Source: Acidihalobacter yilgarnensis (GTDB lineage Bacteria > Pseudomonadota > Gammaproteobacteria > DSM-5130 > Acidihalobacteraceae). From it: a stretch of DNA of 64,000 bases. Shown here piece by piece: positions 56,641 through 63,829 of this stretch; the first letter of the stretch is position 1; each line of letters starts with the position of its first letter. Where the stretch lies: positions 1,392,501-1,456,500 of the forward strand of contig NZ_CP017415.1 in NCBI RefSeq assembly GCF_001753245.1, in the 5' to 3' direction. The notes beneath the pieces were generated by a model. It made no database searches. It saw only the letters and a program-made list of their open reading frames with translations, and was not told the DNA's origin. The position numbers and the translations under genes were made by a program.

Positions 56641-57747
56641 GATCGCGCCGACGACATCGGCGTTGTCCTCGAAGCCGCATTCGACGCAGAGGAATTGCGC
56701 CTGCGTCTGGCGGTTGTCTGCCGAGACATGGCCGCAGCACGGACAAGTCCGACTGGTGTACTGCGGCGGCACGGCAACGAGCCACCCGCCGCTCCACGCC
56801 AGCTTGTAGTCCAGTTGGCGGCGGAACTCGAACCAGCCCTGATCGAGGATGGATTTGTTCAGGCCAGACTTGGCCCGAACATTCCTGCCCGGTTTTTCGG
56901 TGTTACCAGCCGCCGACGTGGACATGTTCCGTACCTGCAAGTCCTCGATACACACCATCGCGTGGTTTTGGCTGATCGCGGTCGAGGTCTTGTGCAGGAA
57001 GTCGCGGCGGGCGTTGCCGATCCGGGAATGAATGCGCTGGACTCGGGCCTTGGCCTTCTTCCAGTTGTTGCTGAACTTCTGTTTGCGGCTCATGGCCTGC
57101 TGCGCTTTGCGCAACCTGTCCTGATGCCGCTTGAAGCTGTTGAGTGGCGCGAAGAACGTGCCGTCCGAGAGCGTGGCGAACCGCGCCACGCCCATGTCGA
57201 TGCCAACCGCATCGCCGGTCGGAATGGGCCGCTCGACCTCGCGCGCGGTCTGGATCGACACAAACCACTTGCCGCAGGACTGGCTCACGGTGACGTTCTT
57301 CACCGCGCCGAGCACATCCCGGCTGTTGCGGTAGCGCAGCCATCCCAGCTTGGGCAGGAACACGCGGCTATTGACCTGATCGAGCTTGATCTGTTTCGGG
57401 TCGGGGTAGCGGAAACTGTCGCCCTGTCCCTTTTTCTTGAAACGCGGGAAATCGGCCCGTTTGGCAAAGAAGTTGGAATAGGCCCGTTCCAAGTCCTTGA
57501 GCGTCTGTTGCAGCGGGTGAATCGGCGCATCGGAGAGCCAGGGCGTTTCCGCGCCGTTGCGCCAGGCGGTGAGTTCCTTGCACAGGCCCGCATAGCCGAG
57601 CTTCTTCTCGCCTTGCTCGTAGCGTTCTTTCTGCAACGCCAGCGCCTTGTTGAATACGAACCGGCACGATCCGGCGAAGCGGCGCATCTGGCGCTGCTGC
57701 TCGCCGGTCGGCATCAGTTCGTATTTGAAGGCCTGGAGACGCTGCAT
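56527..57747 (-). CDS. tnpB: TnpB RNA-guided endonuclease of element 2
   Basis: A 406-residue TnpB. RuvC residues are the Asp in AVGIDMGVARFATL, the Glu in MVCIEDLQVRNM and the Asp in GFEDNADVVGAINVL; the zinc ribbon is TSRTCPCCGHVSADNR with FLCVEC. All catalytic positions are present and the frame is complete, so it could be active. It differs strongly from the TnpB at 52352 and belongs to a second IS605 lineage, shared with the copy at the right edge of the window. Confidence 0.9.
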   Translation of the reverse strand: MQRLQAFKYELMPTGEQQRQMRRFAGSCRFVFNKALALQKERYEQGEKKLGYAGLCKELTAWRNGAETPWLSDAPIHPLQQTLKDLERAYSNFFAKRADFPRFKKKGQGDSFRYPDPKQIKLDQVNSRVFLPKLGWLRYRNSRDVLGAVKNVTVSQSCGKWFVSIQTAREVERPIPTGDAVGIDMGVARFATLSDGTFFAPLNSFKRHQDRLRKAQQAMSRKQKFSNNWKKAKARVQRIHSRIGNARRDFLHKTSTAISQNHAMVCIEDLQVRNMSTSAAGNTEKPGRNVRAKSGLNKSILDQGWFEFRRQLDYKLAWSGGWLVAVPPQYTSRTCPCCGHVSADNRQTQAQFLCVECGFEDNADVVGAINVLRAGHARFACEVSGAVMPPAAGTHRSDSGAVQCHA

Positions 57748-57770
57748 GTCCTGAATTAGACTCTTGGTCT

Positions 57771-58184
57771 ATGAGCGATAACAATGATATTCGGCGCGGA
57801 CGACACTGCGTATTCAAGATGCACGTTCACTTGGTCTTTGTGGCGAAGTATCGCCGCAAAGTGTTTGATGGCGACGCCATCGACCGGTTGCGCATCATCT
57901 TCGCCAAGACCTGCGACGACTTCGAGGCGCAACTGATCGAGATGGACGGCGAGGACGATCATGTGCATCTGCTGGTCGAGTACCCGCCCAAGGTCGCCGT
58001 CTCCCATCTCGTGAACAGCCTCAAGGGCGTTTCCAGCCGCCTGCTGCGCAAGGAGCGACCCGATATCCAGAAACGCTACTGGCGTGGCGTTCTCTGGTCG
58101 CCGTCTTACTTCGCCTCATCTTGCGGTGGAGCGCCAATCTCCATCGTGCGGCAGTACATCGAACAGCAGCAGACGCCACACTAA
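57771..58184 (+). CDS. tnpA: TnpA, IS200/IS605 Y1 transposase, element 2
   Basis: A 137-residue HUH transposase: FKMHVHLVFVAKYRRKVFDG, the metal site DGEDDHVHLLVEYPP and the nucleophile tyrosine in SIVRQYIEQQQTPH. Intact; 23 bases separate its start from that of tnpB, so both are driven from one divergent promoter region. Confidence 0.92.
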   Translation: MSDNNDIRRGRHCVFKMHVHLVFVAKYRRKVFDGDAIDRLRIIFAKTCDDFEAQLIEMDGEDDHVHLLVEYPPKVAVSHLVNSLKGVSSRLLRKERPDIQKRYWRGVLWSPSYFASSCGGAPISIVRQYIEQQQTPH

Positions 58185-58211
58185 AACTCAAGGACGGCTA
58201 CGCCGTCCGCG

Positions 58212-58682
58212 CTATCCTTCCCCGCCCTGAACGGCGGGGCTTGTCGCGCACCGGGTCAGCTGCACCAGGAATATGGCGACGCCCCAGGCGGCCAACGGAA
58301 ATCCCAGCCAGAGATGCGCGCCGGCGATGGCGCAATTCGGCGCAGCGCCAGCGATCTGCAGGGGGCATACGGGGGCACCGGAGGCAACCTCGCTATATTG
58401 AAATCGCGCGGACAGCAGTCCGCCCAGGGCGCCCACAAAAGCCACGCGGCTGCACCAGGCGCAAGGTTTTGCGAAAAACCCGCGGTACCCCAGCCCGACG
58501 CCGATCGCCAGCAGGCAGCCGCGCTGCACCCAGCACAGGGAACAGGGCTGCCATCCCACGAACCATTCCATTGAAAAGGCCGCGAGCAAGGCCATAAAGC
58601 CGATTCCAAATCCAAACAAAGCCAGTAGCCGGGATGTGTCGAATGCGCGCCGAGGCGATACCAGTCCTACATGAAATCTCAT
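58212..58682 (-). CDS. dsbB: DsbB-like disulfide bond formation protein
   Basis: A 156-residue inner-membrane protein with four hydrophobic segments and the first redox pair in WQPCSLCWVQRGCLLAIGVG. A second periplasmic pair may be the cysteines of SGAPVCPLQIAGAAPNCAIA. It reoxidises DsbA-type thiol oxidases. Such proteins are common in conjugative elements, where pilus proteins need disulfides. The last ten or so residues are encoded by the IS605 left end, so the natural C-terminus is lost. Confidence 0.83.
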   Translation of the reverse strand: MRFHVGLVSPRRAFDTSRLLALFGFGIGFMALLAAFSMEWFVGWQPCSLCWVQRGCLLAIGVGLGYRGFFAKPCAWCSRVAFVGALGGLLSARFQYSEVASGAPVCPLQIAGAAPNCAIAGAHLWLGFPLAAWGVAIFLVQLTRCATSPAVQGGEG

Positions 58683-58686
58683 GTGA

Positions 58687-59043
58687 TTATCCTTCCTGCG
58701 ACAGCAAAACCCTGGATTCGGTCAGCGCGCGGCTGAGCAGACGGCGCCGCAGGATCAGAAAGCCCAACGGGGGCAATCCGCGCGCCAGCATGAGCGGCAT
58801 GAACAGCAGCCGCCAGAACGGGTTGAGACGCCGTTCGACAACCGTGATCGTCAGGCTGCCGTTTTCGAGGCTAAACGTATACTCGAACGCCGAGATACGG
58901 CGTCCCGCCAGCAGGCCGTGTCGCCCAAAACGGCGGGCGAAAATGTTGCCGAATGCTTCGAGCGTGCGTTCGTTGATGGGGCTATCGGACGCATCGGCCA
59001 TGATGACCGCCTTGCCGATTTCATCGTCGTCAATATCGTTCAT
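58687..59043 (-). CDS. Hypothetical membrane-associated protein
   Basis: A 118-residue protein. The start at 59043 (MNDIDDDEIGKAVIMADASD) has GGAG nine bases upstream. The first half is acidic, ASDSPINERTLEAFGNIFAR; the second has a hydrophobic segment FWRLLFMPLMLARGLPPLGF followed by arginines. Family not recognised. It is four bases upstream of dsbB in the element operon. Confidence 0.6.
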   Translation of the reverse strand: MNDIDDDEIGKAVIMADASDSPINERTLEAFGNIFARRFGRHGLLAGRRISAFEYTFSLENGSLTITVVERRLNPFWRLLFMPLMLARGLPPLGFLILRRRLLSRALTESRVLLSQEG

Positions 59044-59070
59044 CGAACAATTCTCCTTCTCACTCAATAT

Positions 59071-59604
59071 TCAGTCGCCGGCATCGGCCAGCAGGATCTG
59101 ACCGCTGGCATCGAACCCGTGGTTTATCGCAAATCGCATGACGCGCGTCGCGTACTGCACGCCGGCGCCGAGGGCATAGCCTGCGTGATACGCTTCGACG
59201 GCTTGCCACCAGTCGCCATAGCGCCGGTAATCGCGCGACAGCACATAGGAGGCCGCGAGCACGTTGGCGCACACGTTGTCGCGCAGCGCGCTGCGTGTGA
59301 TGCCGAACCGCCGGTGCAGGCGAGGAAGCCACACGCTGTTGACCTGCATGATCCCGAAATCGCGCGTGCCGTTGGCATCCACCCGCACGGTACCGGGCCT
59401 ACCGCCTTCGACACGCGCGATGCCGGCGAGTACCTGCGCGGGGACATGCTCCATGCGCTGCTCGGCGCGCGCGCACGTCAAGAACGATCGGGCCGTCATT
59501 CGACCGAGCCTGGGCGGCGCAAGCGGCGCGCCCTGCGCGAAGCCGGAACCTCCACCCAGCGTCAAGCCGAACCATGCCAGCGTCAGGCATCCGGCTCGGG
59601 CAAT
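59071..59604 (-). CDS. Lytic transglycosylase (VirB1/IagB-like), start uncertain
   Basis: The frame encodes an SLT-type muramidase: VLAGIARVEGGRPGTVRVDA with the catalytic Glu, DFGIMQVNSVWLPRL, and YRRYGDWWQAVEAYHAGYAL. Upstream of the first ATG (59499) the frame continues in LTLAWFGLTLGGGSGFAQGA, an obvious signal peptide. No ATG, GTG or TTG precedes that segment closely; the only candidates are ATT at 59604 or CTG at 59586. A coupled rare start or a lost start codon must be assumed. The enzyme would open peptidoglycan for a conjugation apparatus. Confidence 0.72.
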   Translation of the reverse strand: MARAGCLTLAWFGLTLGGGSGFAQGAPLAPPRLGRMTARSFLTCARAEQRMEHVPAQVLAGIARVEGGRPGTVRVDANGTRDFGIMQVNSVWLPRLHRRFGITRSALRDNVCANVLAASYVLSRDYRRYGDWWQAVEAYHAGYALGAGVQYATRVMRFAINHGFDASGQILLADAGD

Positions 59605-59849
59605 CTGAACACCAAGGCCGCGACCAGCTTGCGATGCCGCGCGAAGGCTGAAAGTTCGCTGGTATCCAGCCAATCGAGACAGGTGTCTTTCCCGACACGC
59701 GAAACCGATGTTCGCCAGCGACCCGAGCCGACTCTGGCCGTTTCGACGCGGGTCGGACTGCCTTCCGGCCAAATAACAAGCGTTGCGCATTGGTTCGGTT
59801 GCCGCCATGTGCGCACCCGGGCTTGAAAAGTTTCGGATATGCATCTCAA
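59583..59849 (-). CDS. Hypothetical protein of the conjugative-element type
   Basis: An 88-residue protein. The start is taken as TTG 59849, which overlaps the stop of the preceding gene (TTGA), an arrangement pointing to translational coupling. The sequence reads TWRQPNQCATLVIWPEGSPT, RVETARVGSGRWRTSVSRVG, KDTCLDWLDTSELSAFARHR. The family is not recognised, but the composition is protein-like. It overlaps the signal-peptide region of the transglycosylase in another frame. Confidence 0.55.
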   Translation of the reverse strand: MRCISETFQARVRTWRQPNQCATLVIWPEGSPTRVETARVGSGRWRTSVSRVGKDTCLDWLDTSELSAFARHRKLVAALVFRLPEPDA

Positions 59850-60463
59850 TGCCCCGCCTCCAGCGTTCGAACATCGCGGTCATACCAAATCGCTTCGCGA
59901 TGCTCTGGATTGCCGGTCTCCAGCATCGGCACGGGTGCCTCGCACAGGTCCGGGAAACAGCTGGCAATCGCATCTCGTTCCTGAATGCCGGGCAAATGAT
60001 CCGGTGGCTCGACGGCGCCGCCGTGGGCGACATAGGCGGCGTAGCGTTTGACGAACTCGCGCGCGGAAAAATCCAGTTCGCGCTCGCTCTGGTTGGCGCA
60101 CAGCCTGATCCAGCCGCCCATGTCACGGATCACGCACAACGTGATGGGGTCGCCGCCGCAGATGGACCGATACGGACCGATGCTGCGGATCGTGCGTTCC
60201 ACCGCGCTCCAGGCCCGCAGGGCGAGATCTTCGGTGCCGCCGCCCATGATCATGCGGATGATGTCCGCCGGCTTGGGCGGGAAGCGGCCGCCGTCCGGGT
60301 TACCGAAATGGCGCTCGATACCCCGCGTGACTTCGTCAAGGGACCAGCGCGACAACGCGGCAAAAGCGAGTTTCACCTCGACCGCCGTCGGCGTGCGCCC
60401 ATAGGCGTCCTGGGTCCCAAACCAGATGGCGGCAAAGCGCTCGAAGTCCTGTTTTCCGTTCAT
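59846..60463 (-). CDS. DUF6475-like protein of integrative elements
   Basis: A 205-residue cytoplasmic protein: MNGKQDFERFAAIWFGTQDA, SRWSLDEVTRGIERHFGNPD, GGRFPPKPADIIRMIMGGGT, SIGPYRSICGGDPITLCVIR. The pattern resembles DUF6475-type proteins found beside replication or conjugation genes of plasmids. It follows the larger replication-like gene by 50 bases on the same strand. Function unknown. Confidence 0.65.
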   Translation of the reverse strand: MNGKQDFERFAAIWFGTQDAYGRTPTAVEVKLAFAALSRWSLDEVTRGIERHFGNPDGGRFPPKPADIIRMIMGGGTEDLALRAWSAVERTIRSIGPYRSICGGDPITLCVIRDMGGWIRLCANQSERELDFSAREFVKRYAAYVAHGGAVEPPDHLPGIQERDAIASCFPDLCEAPVPMLETGNPEHREAIWYDRDVRTLEAGH

Positions 60464-60513
60464 CGCAAAAAACCTCCTGACGCCATTACCGCACGGGACC
60501 TGGATAACGCAAC

Positions 60514-62079
60514 TCAGGGCGCGGTCGCGCTGAGCGATATCCCTTCGCGGACAAGCATTTCATCCATCTGTTCGGCAAACAGCGCGGCCAGTGCGGCTTC
60601 CGACCGTTGGCTCATTTGTCCTGCGCGTATGCCTTTGTTCGCCAGCGTGCCGGCCACTTCGTCGTCGCTGCGCCGACGTCCAGCCGGATCGACCGGACGG
60701 TTGGTGGCCCAACGGGTCCGCAGCGTTTCCGCATCCTTCACGAGCAAATCCATTGGGTGACAGCGCTGCGCATAGAAACCGCCTTGCCCGACGTACCATC
60801 GGGCGACCTGCGGGGCTTCGTCCGCGCCGATTCGCGATACCAGATGCGCGCACTGGCCGTTCGTCTTGGCGTTGCGAACGGGTTCTGCGCCATAACGTTG
60901 GGCGTAGGCGGCGGCGTAGGCTTCCCAGGTCAGGCTGGCCGGACTCTTGGGTTTTTCCCGGGTGGAGGGCGGGGCAGCTGACGGCGATTCCAGCGCAAAG
61001 TCTTCCGGCGCCTGAACGGATTCCTGCACCGGTGTCGTCGTCGGTTTTTGTTGCGCGTCCGTGAGGTTCGTTTCGGGCCTCGCCGCGTGTTCGGTTCGGC
61101 TGACATCGCGAGACAGCGCGGTTTCGGGTTCGGCCTGCGCCGGCGCATCGGCAGGATGGGGCTTGATAGTGGATTCGCTGCCAGCGGGCGACTCGGCCGC
61201 GGCCTCCGGCATCAGGCGACGTAACAGGTTGCTGGCATGCGTGGCAGCGGGTTTCGGGGCATCCTGGTCAATACCAGAGGCGCGGCGACGGGCATCCTGC
61301 GCCAGGATCGCTCGATCATGCTCGACGACCGTGATGCTGTTGTAGCGCCGCAGCGGGTCCCGGTACGGCTTTTCGTCCGAACCATTGGTACCATTAGCCG
61401 TCGGTGGCGCAGACGCATCGACGGTGACCGTTGTCTCGGCAACCGCTTCACACAAAGGCTTGTCGCGTTCACGCTGGGCGGGGCTGTCCGCGCCCGGTTG
61501 TTCGGCGCCCGGCTGCTGAGCCGGTTGCCGAACTGACGATGCGTACGAAGCATCGGGTTGCGCCGATGCGGTCGGCGCGAATGGCTGTTCAGCGTCTTGC
61601 CGTGCCGGCCGATCCGTCTTTTCCGAGGTCCTGCCGCCCGATGGCGGCGGAACGATGGGGGCAGGCTTTGCCGCCTTCTCCAGCGCTTGTACGGCCACCT
61701 CGTCGAGTCGCTCGCGATCGAGGTCCAGCAGTTCGAGGGCAAGGCTGCCCCGCACCACCGAGCTTGCGGGTAAATCCCGCCAAAGCCGCATGCGGCCTGT
61801 CGCCACGTTGGGATTCGCCGCTCGCCGGAGCATGCCGACCAGGTGATTGCGGTGCGTCTGCGGGCAATAGCGCACCAGTCCTGCGGACATGAGTTCCGAG
61901 AGTGCCCCCTGGTAGCGGTTTTCGTCGAGACCGAGATCGCCGATGGCGTACCAGGGTGGCACGCGCGGTGCGTTCAGCCGGTCCGTATGCGGCCCGGTGG
62001 CAAGATAGGCGCCCAGCAAGCGGGCGTCCTGCGGCAAATCAACGGCCCAGAGCTTGCGCATAAAGGTCGACACGGCCAT
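60514..62079 (-). CDS. Replication- or primosome-like protein with N-terminal winged helix
   Basis: A 521-residue protein in three parts. Residues 1-110 (STFMRKLWAVDLPQDARLLG, DENRYQGALSELMSAGLVRY) look like a winged-helix domain as in plasmid Rep or DnaD-like proteins. Residues 130-390 are a disordered Pro/Ala/Glu-rich linker. Residues 395-470 (TWEAYAAAYAQRYGAEPVRN, GADEAPQVARWYVGQGGFYA) form a small C-terminal domain common in replication-associated proteins. It is the first gene behind the control region at 62.1-62.5 kb. Replication role inferred. Confidence 0.6.
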   Translation of the reverse strand: MAVSTFMRKLWAVDLPQDARLLGAYLATGPHTDRLNAPRVPPWYAIGDLGLDENRYQGALSELMSAGLVRYCPQTHRNHLVGMLRRAANPNVATGRMRLWRDLPASSVVRGSLALELLDLDRERLDEVAVQALEKAAKPAPIVPPPSGGRTSEKTDRPARQDAEQPFAPTASAQPDASYASSVRQPAQQPGAEQPGADSPAQRERDKPLCEAVAETTVTVDASAPPTANGTNGSDEKPYRDPLRRYNSITVVEHDRAILAQDARRRASGIDQDAPKPAATHASNLLRRLMPEAAAESPAGSESTIKPHPADAPAQAEPETALSRDVSRTEHAARPETNLTDAQQKPTTTPVQESVQAPEDFALESPSAAPPSTREKPKSPASLTWEAYAAAYAQRYGAEPVRNAKTNGQCAHLVSRIGADEAPQVARWYVGQGGFYAQRCHPMDLLVKDAETLRTRWATNRPVDPAGRRRSDDEVAGTLANKGIRAGQMSQRSEAALAALFAEQMDEMLVREGISLSATAP

Positions 62080-62312
62080 GAAAGCACCTCCAGGTCAGGG
62101 TTTCGCTCAGTGGGTCGTACCGTTGTAAACCGGCAGATGACCGCCCGGATGCCGGAATAACCTAAAATCCGGAGCTTTTTCGCGATTTCCGTGACCAGCA
62201 TGCCGATTTGCGGGAAAACGCAAGCTGATCGGACTGCGTGAACATCAAGACATCGAATAACCTGTATATCAAAATATCTCGATACCTAAATATCTAGAAG
62301 CTTGACGAGATA

Positions 62313-62354
62313 CGCGCGCGCGTGCGCGGGCGCGGGCGCGGGCGCGGGCGCGCG
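62313..62354. repeat. CG/GGGCGC low-complexity tract
   Basis: Forty-two bases of alternating CG followed by four GGGCGC hexamers. Such alternating purine-pyrimidine DNA can adopt the Z form and is prone to slippage. Confidence 0.85.
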
Positions 62355-62383
62355 ATAAGTTATTACCCCTAAGAAGTTAAAAA

Positions 62384-62443
62384 AAAACCAAAGTCAAAAT
62401 CAACGTCAAAGTCAAAACCAAAACCAAAACCAAAACCAAAACC
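62384..62443. repeat. Tandem hexamer array (AAAACC-type)
   Basis: Ten consecutive hexamers: AAAACC, AAAGTC, AAAATC, AACGTC, AAAGTC and then five perfect AAAACC. The right half is thus a clean tandem repeat and the left half a diverged one. Confidence 0.88.
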
Positions 62444-62465
62444 CTCCGCCTCGCTTCGCTCGGCG

Positions 62466-62497
62466 CCAAGGGGGATTCGCTTCGCTCACCCCCTTGG
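62466..62497. other. Strong hairpin beside the hexamer array
   Basis: CCAAGGGGG (62466-62474) pairs with CCCCCTTGG (62489-62497) around a 14-base loop ATTCGCTTCGCTCA. The same TCGCTTCGCTC sequence occurs in a second, shorter dyad just to the left. It may be a terminator or part of an origin. Confidence 0.65.
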
Positions 62498-62683
62498 GAC
62501 CCCTGTATCCAACCTATGCCTCGATTTCTAAAACCAAAGGAACAGTTAAAACCGTTTCAACTGTTAAAGAGCGCACGCGAAATTCTCAAAAAAAATCAAC
62601 AGTATGGGCGTCAAGGGGAACCGCTTCGAAACGGTTTGCTGAAACATTGCCCGTGCGTGTCGAACACAACGAAGATCATCAGA

Positions 62684-62796
62684 ATGAAGATTCCCAGCTC
62701 AATCACTCGGAAGGCGATTGCGGAGCTTGAGGCCGGGAAGGGCAAGCGCTCGCCAGTGTCGATGGCCTGATGACGGAATTGCATGCGGACGATTGA
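62684..62796 (+). pseudogene. RelB/DinJ-type antitoxin remnant, frameshifted
   Basis: From ATG 62684 the frame reads KIPSSITRKAIAELEAGKGK and then shifts by one base; the continuation FASVDGLMTELHADD and a stop at 62796 is the usual RelB/DinJ ending. The missing T lies in AAGCGCTCGCC near 62746. No toxin gene follows; instead the sequence runs into the tnpB remnant. The bases 62501-62683 before it contain no convincing gene. Confidence 0.6.
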
Positions 62797-62828
62797 TCGC
62801 GCCTCCGCGCTCAAGCGTGACTGTTCTT

Positions 62829-62939
62829 TGGGCGGAACACGCCGGTTAGCTTGTGAAGTGAGCGGTGCGGTAATGCCGCCAGCAGCAGGAACACCCATCA
62901 AAGCGACTCAGGGGTGGCTTAGTGCCGCCCCAGAGCGCC
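62829..62939 (+). mobile_element. Orphan tnpB 3' end / omegaRNA scaffold relic
   Basis: This stretch matches the 3' end of the tnpB of element 2 (in opposite orientation there): the coded peptide LACEVSGAVMPPAAGT is nearly identical to the element 2 end, and AAAGCGACTCAGG and GAGCGCCGT follow as in the right ends. No tnpB body or tnpA is attached, and the terminal hairpin and GATGTCAA are lost. It lies directly before the TumE-TumA pair. Confidence 0.75.
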
Positions 62940-62980
62940 GTGCATTTAGACTGGGAGATACTTGTCTAGTGCCAATTAAT

Positions 62981-63005
62981 ATCAGCTGATGATATAGTTA
63001 ACTAT
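62981..63005. promoter_or_regulatory. Two palindromes at the toxin-antitoxin promoter
   Basis: ATCAGCTGAT (62981-62990) and the perfect 12-mer ATAGTTAACTAT (62994-63005) lie in tandem. The second overlaps the ATG at 63004. They probably bind the downstream helix-turn-helix antitoxin for autoregulation. Confidence 0.5.
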
Positions 63006-63369
63006 GCGCGCAGATCATGGCATAGATACCCTGTTAGACCTGGATGGTCAGATCATCGATCAAGGCCGTGGGTATTGGGTCAAGTTCGAGGTTTGGCGCA
63101 TCGAGGCAAGCTCTGCCGTTCCGCATGGTATCCGCTACTCCCTGACGCTCCACGAACCCTATGGCAAGAGGATTTTAGGGTACGACAACGCGCACGCAGT
63201 CAAACCGCCGAAGAAGTTCAAGTATGTGGGACGCATCCTTGCCCATGACCACAAACATCGTCATGTCTCTGACAAAGGTGTGCCCTATGAGTTTCAGGAC
63301 GCCGCCCAGTTGCTGGCGGATTTTTTTGTAGACGTGGATCGCGTACTGAAAGAGGGTGAAAGCCAATGA
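63004..63369 (+). CDS. TumE-like toxin (DUF6516)
   Basis: A 121-residue protein: RADHGIDTLLDLDGQIIDQG, YWVKFEVWRIEASSAVPHGI, RYSLTLHEPYGKRILGYDNA, YVGRILAHDHKHRHVSDKGV, PYEFQDAAQLLADFFVDVDR. This layout (short N-terminal strand, GYDNAH, H-x-H-RH) fits the TumE family of toxins encoded before a TumA-like DNA-binding antitoxin. There is no Shine-Dalgarno sequence; the palindrome abuts the ATG, so the message may be leaderless. The stop overlaps the next start by four bases. Confidence 0.75.
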   Translation: MRADHGIDTLLDLDGQIIDQGRGYWVKFEVWRIEASSAVPHGIRYSLTLHEPYGKRILGYDNAHAVKPPKKFKYVGRILAHDHKHRHVSDKGVPYEFQDAAQLLADFFVDVDRVLKEGESQ

Positions 63370-63716
63370 AACAGATTGTTATCGGCATCATGCCGCAAGA
63401 ACAGATTCGAGAGCGGATGCTGGCCATCGCGCGCGGTGAATACAAGCCGAAACCCAGCGAACCCAAAGTGTGGTTCACGTCCATGCGCTCCCTGGCCGAG
63501 GTGCTGAGCGACGACAACCGCGCACTGCTTAAAGTCATCATGGAAATCAAGCCGGAATCGATCTCTGCTTTGGCCGAGGCGACTGGCCGCAAGCAAGGCA
63601 ATCTTTCCCGAACGCTGAAAATGCTGTCCAACTACGGCATTGTCGAAATGCGCCGCGAGAACCGTCATGTGAGGCCGATCGCGAAAGCGTCAAAATTCAG
63701 GATAGTGGCAGCGTGA
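63366..63716 (+). CDS. TumA-like helix-turn-helix antitoxin
   Basis: A 116-residue winged-helix protein: SLAEVLSDDNRALLKVIMEI, SISALAEATGRKQGNLSRTL (recognition helix), KMLSNYGIVEMRRENRHVRP (wing). It overlaps the toxin gene (ATGA), so production is coupled. It is probably the antitoxin and the autorepressor. The 110 bases between its stop and the right-edge IS605 end contain no gene. Confidence 0.78.
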   Translation: MKQIVIGIMPQEQIRERMLAIARGEYKPKPSEPKVWFTSMRSLAEVLSDDNRALLKVIMEIKPESISALAEATGRKQGNLSRTLKMLSNYGIVEMRRENRHVRPIAKASKFRIVAA

Positions 63717-63829
63717 TGGGGATCGAGTGGCATCTGTTCGACTCAACTCAAGAACGGCCGAATCGGGAGCTTGTGCGCTGATGCCGATTCAGGCTCCAGA
63801 TGGCAAGACCGCATCTTGTAGTGCACCGG

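Larger units (their letters stand above)
56459..58242. mobile_element. IS200/IS605-family element 2
   Basis: The right end begins TTGACATCCTCCCCGCCC at 56459 and the left-end hairpin is CCCCGCC/GGCGGGG at 58220-58239. tnpB (minus) and tnpA (plus) are divergent. The element splits the operon of the integrated element and replaces the last codons of dsbB. Its right end matches the element entering at 63830. Confidence 0.82.
62080..62500. other. Control region of the integrated element (candidate origin)
   Basis: No gene is seen between the replication-like gene (minus) and 62500. In order it holds AT-rich sequence with AAATATCT repeated near 62262 and 62287, a 42-bp GC alternation, a run of ten AAARYC-like hexamers and a hairpin. 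Together these features would suit a replication or transfer origin. Confidence 0.45.

Noticed and set aside
62494-62770. Two overlapping plus-strand frames before the RelB relic
   Set aside because: Neither resembles a protein family except where one covers the RelB start; they begin in hairpin sequence.
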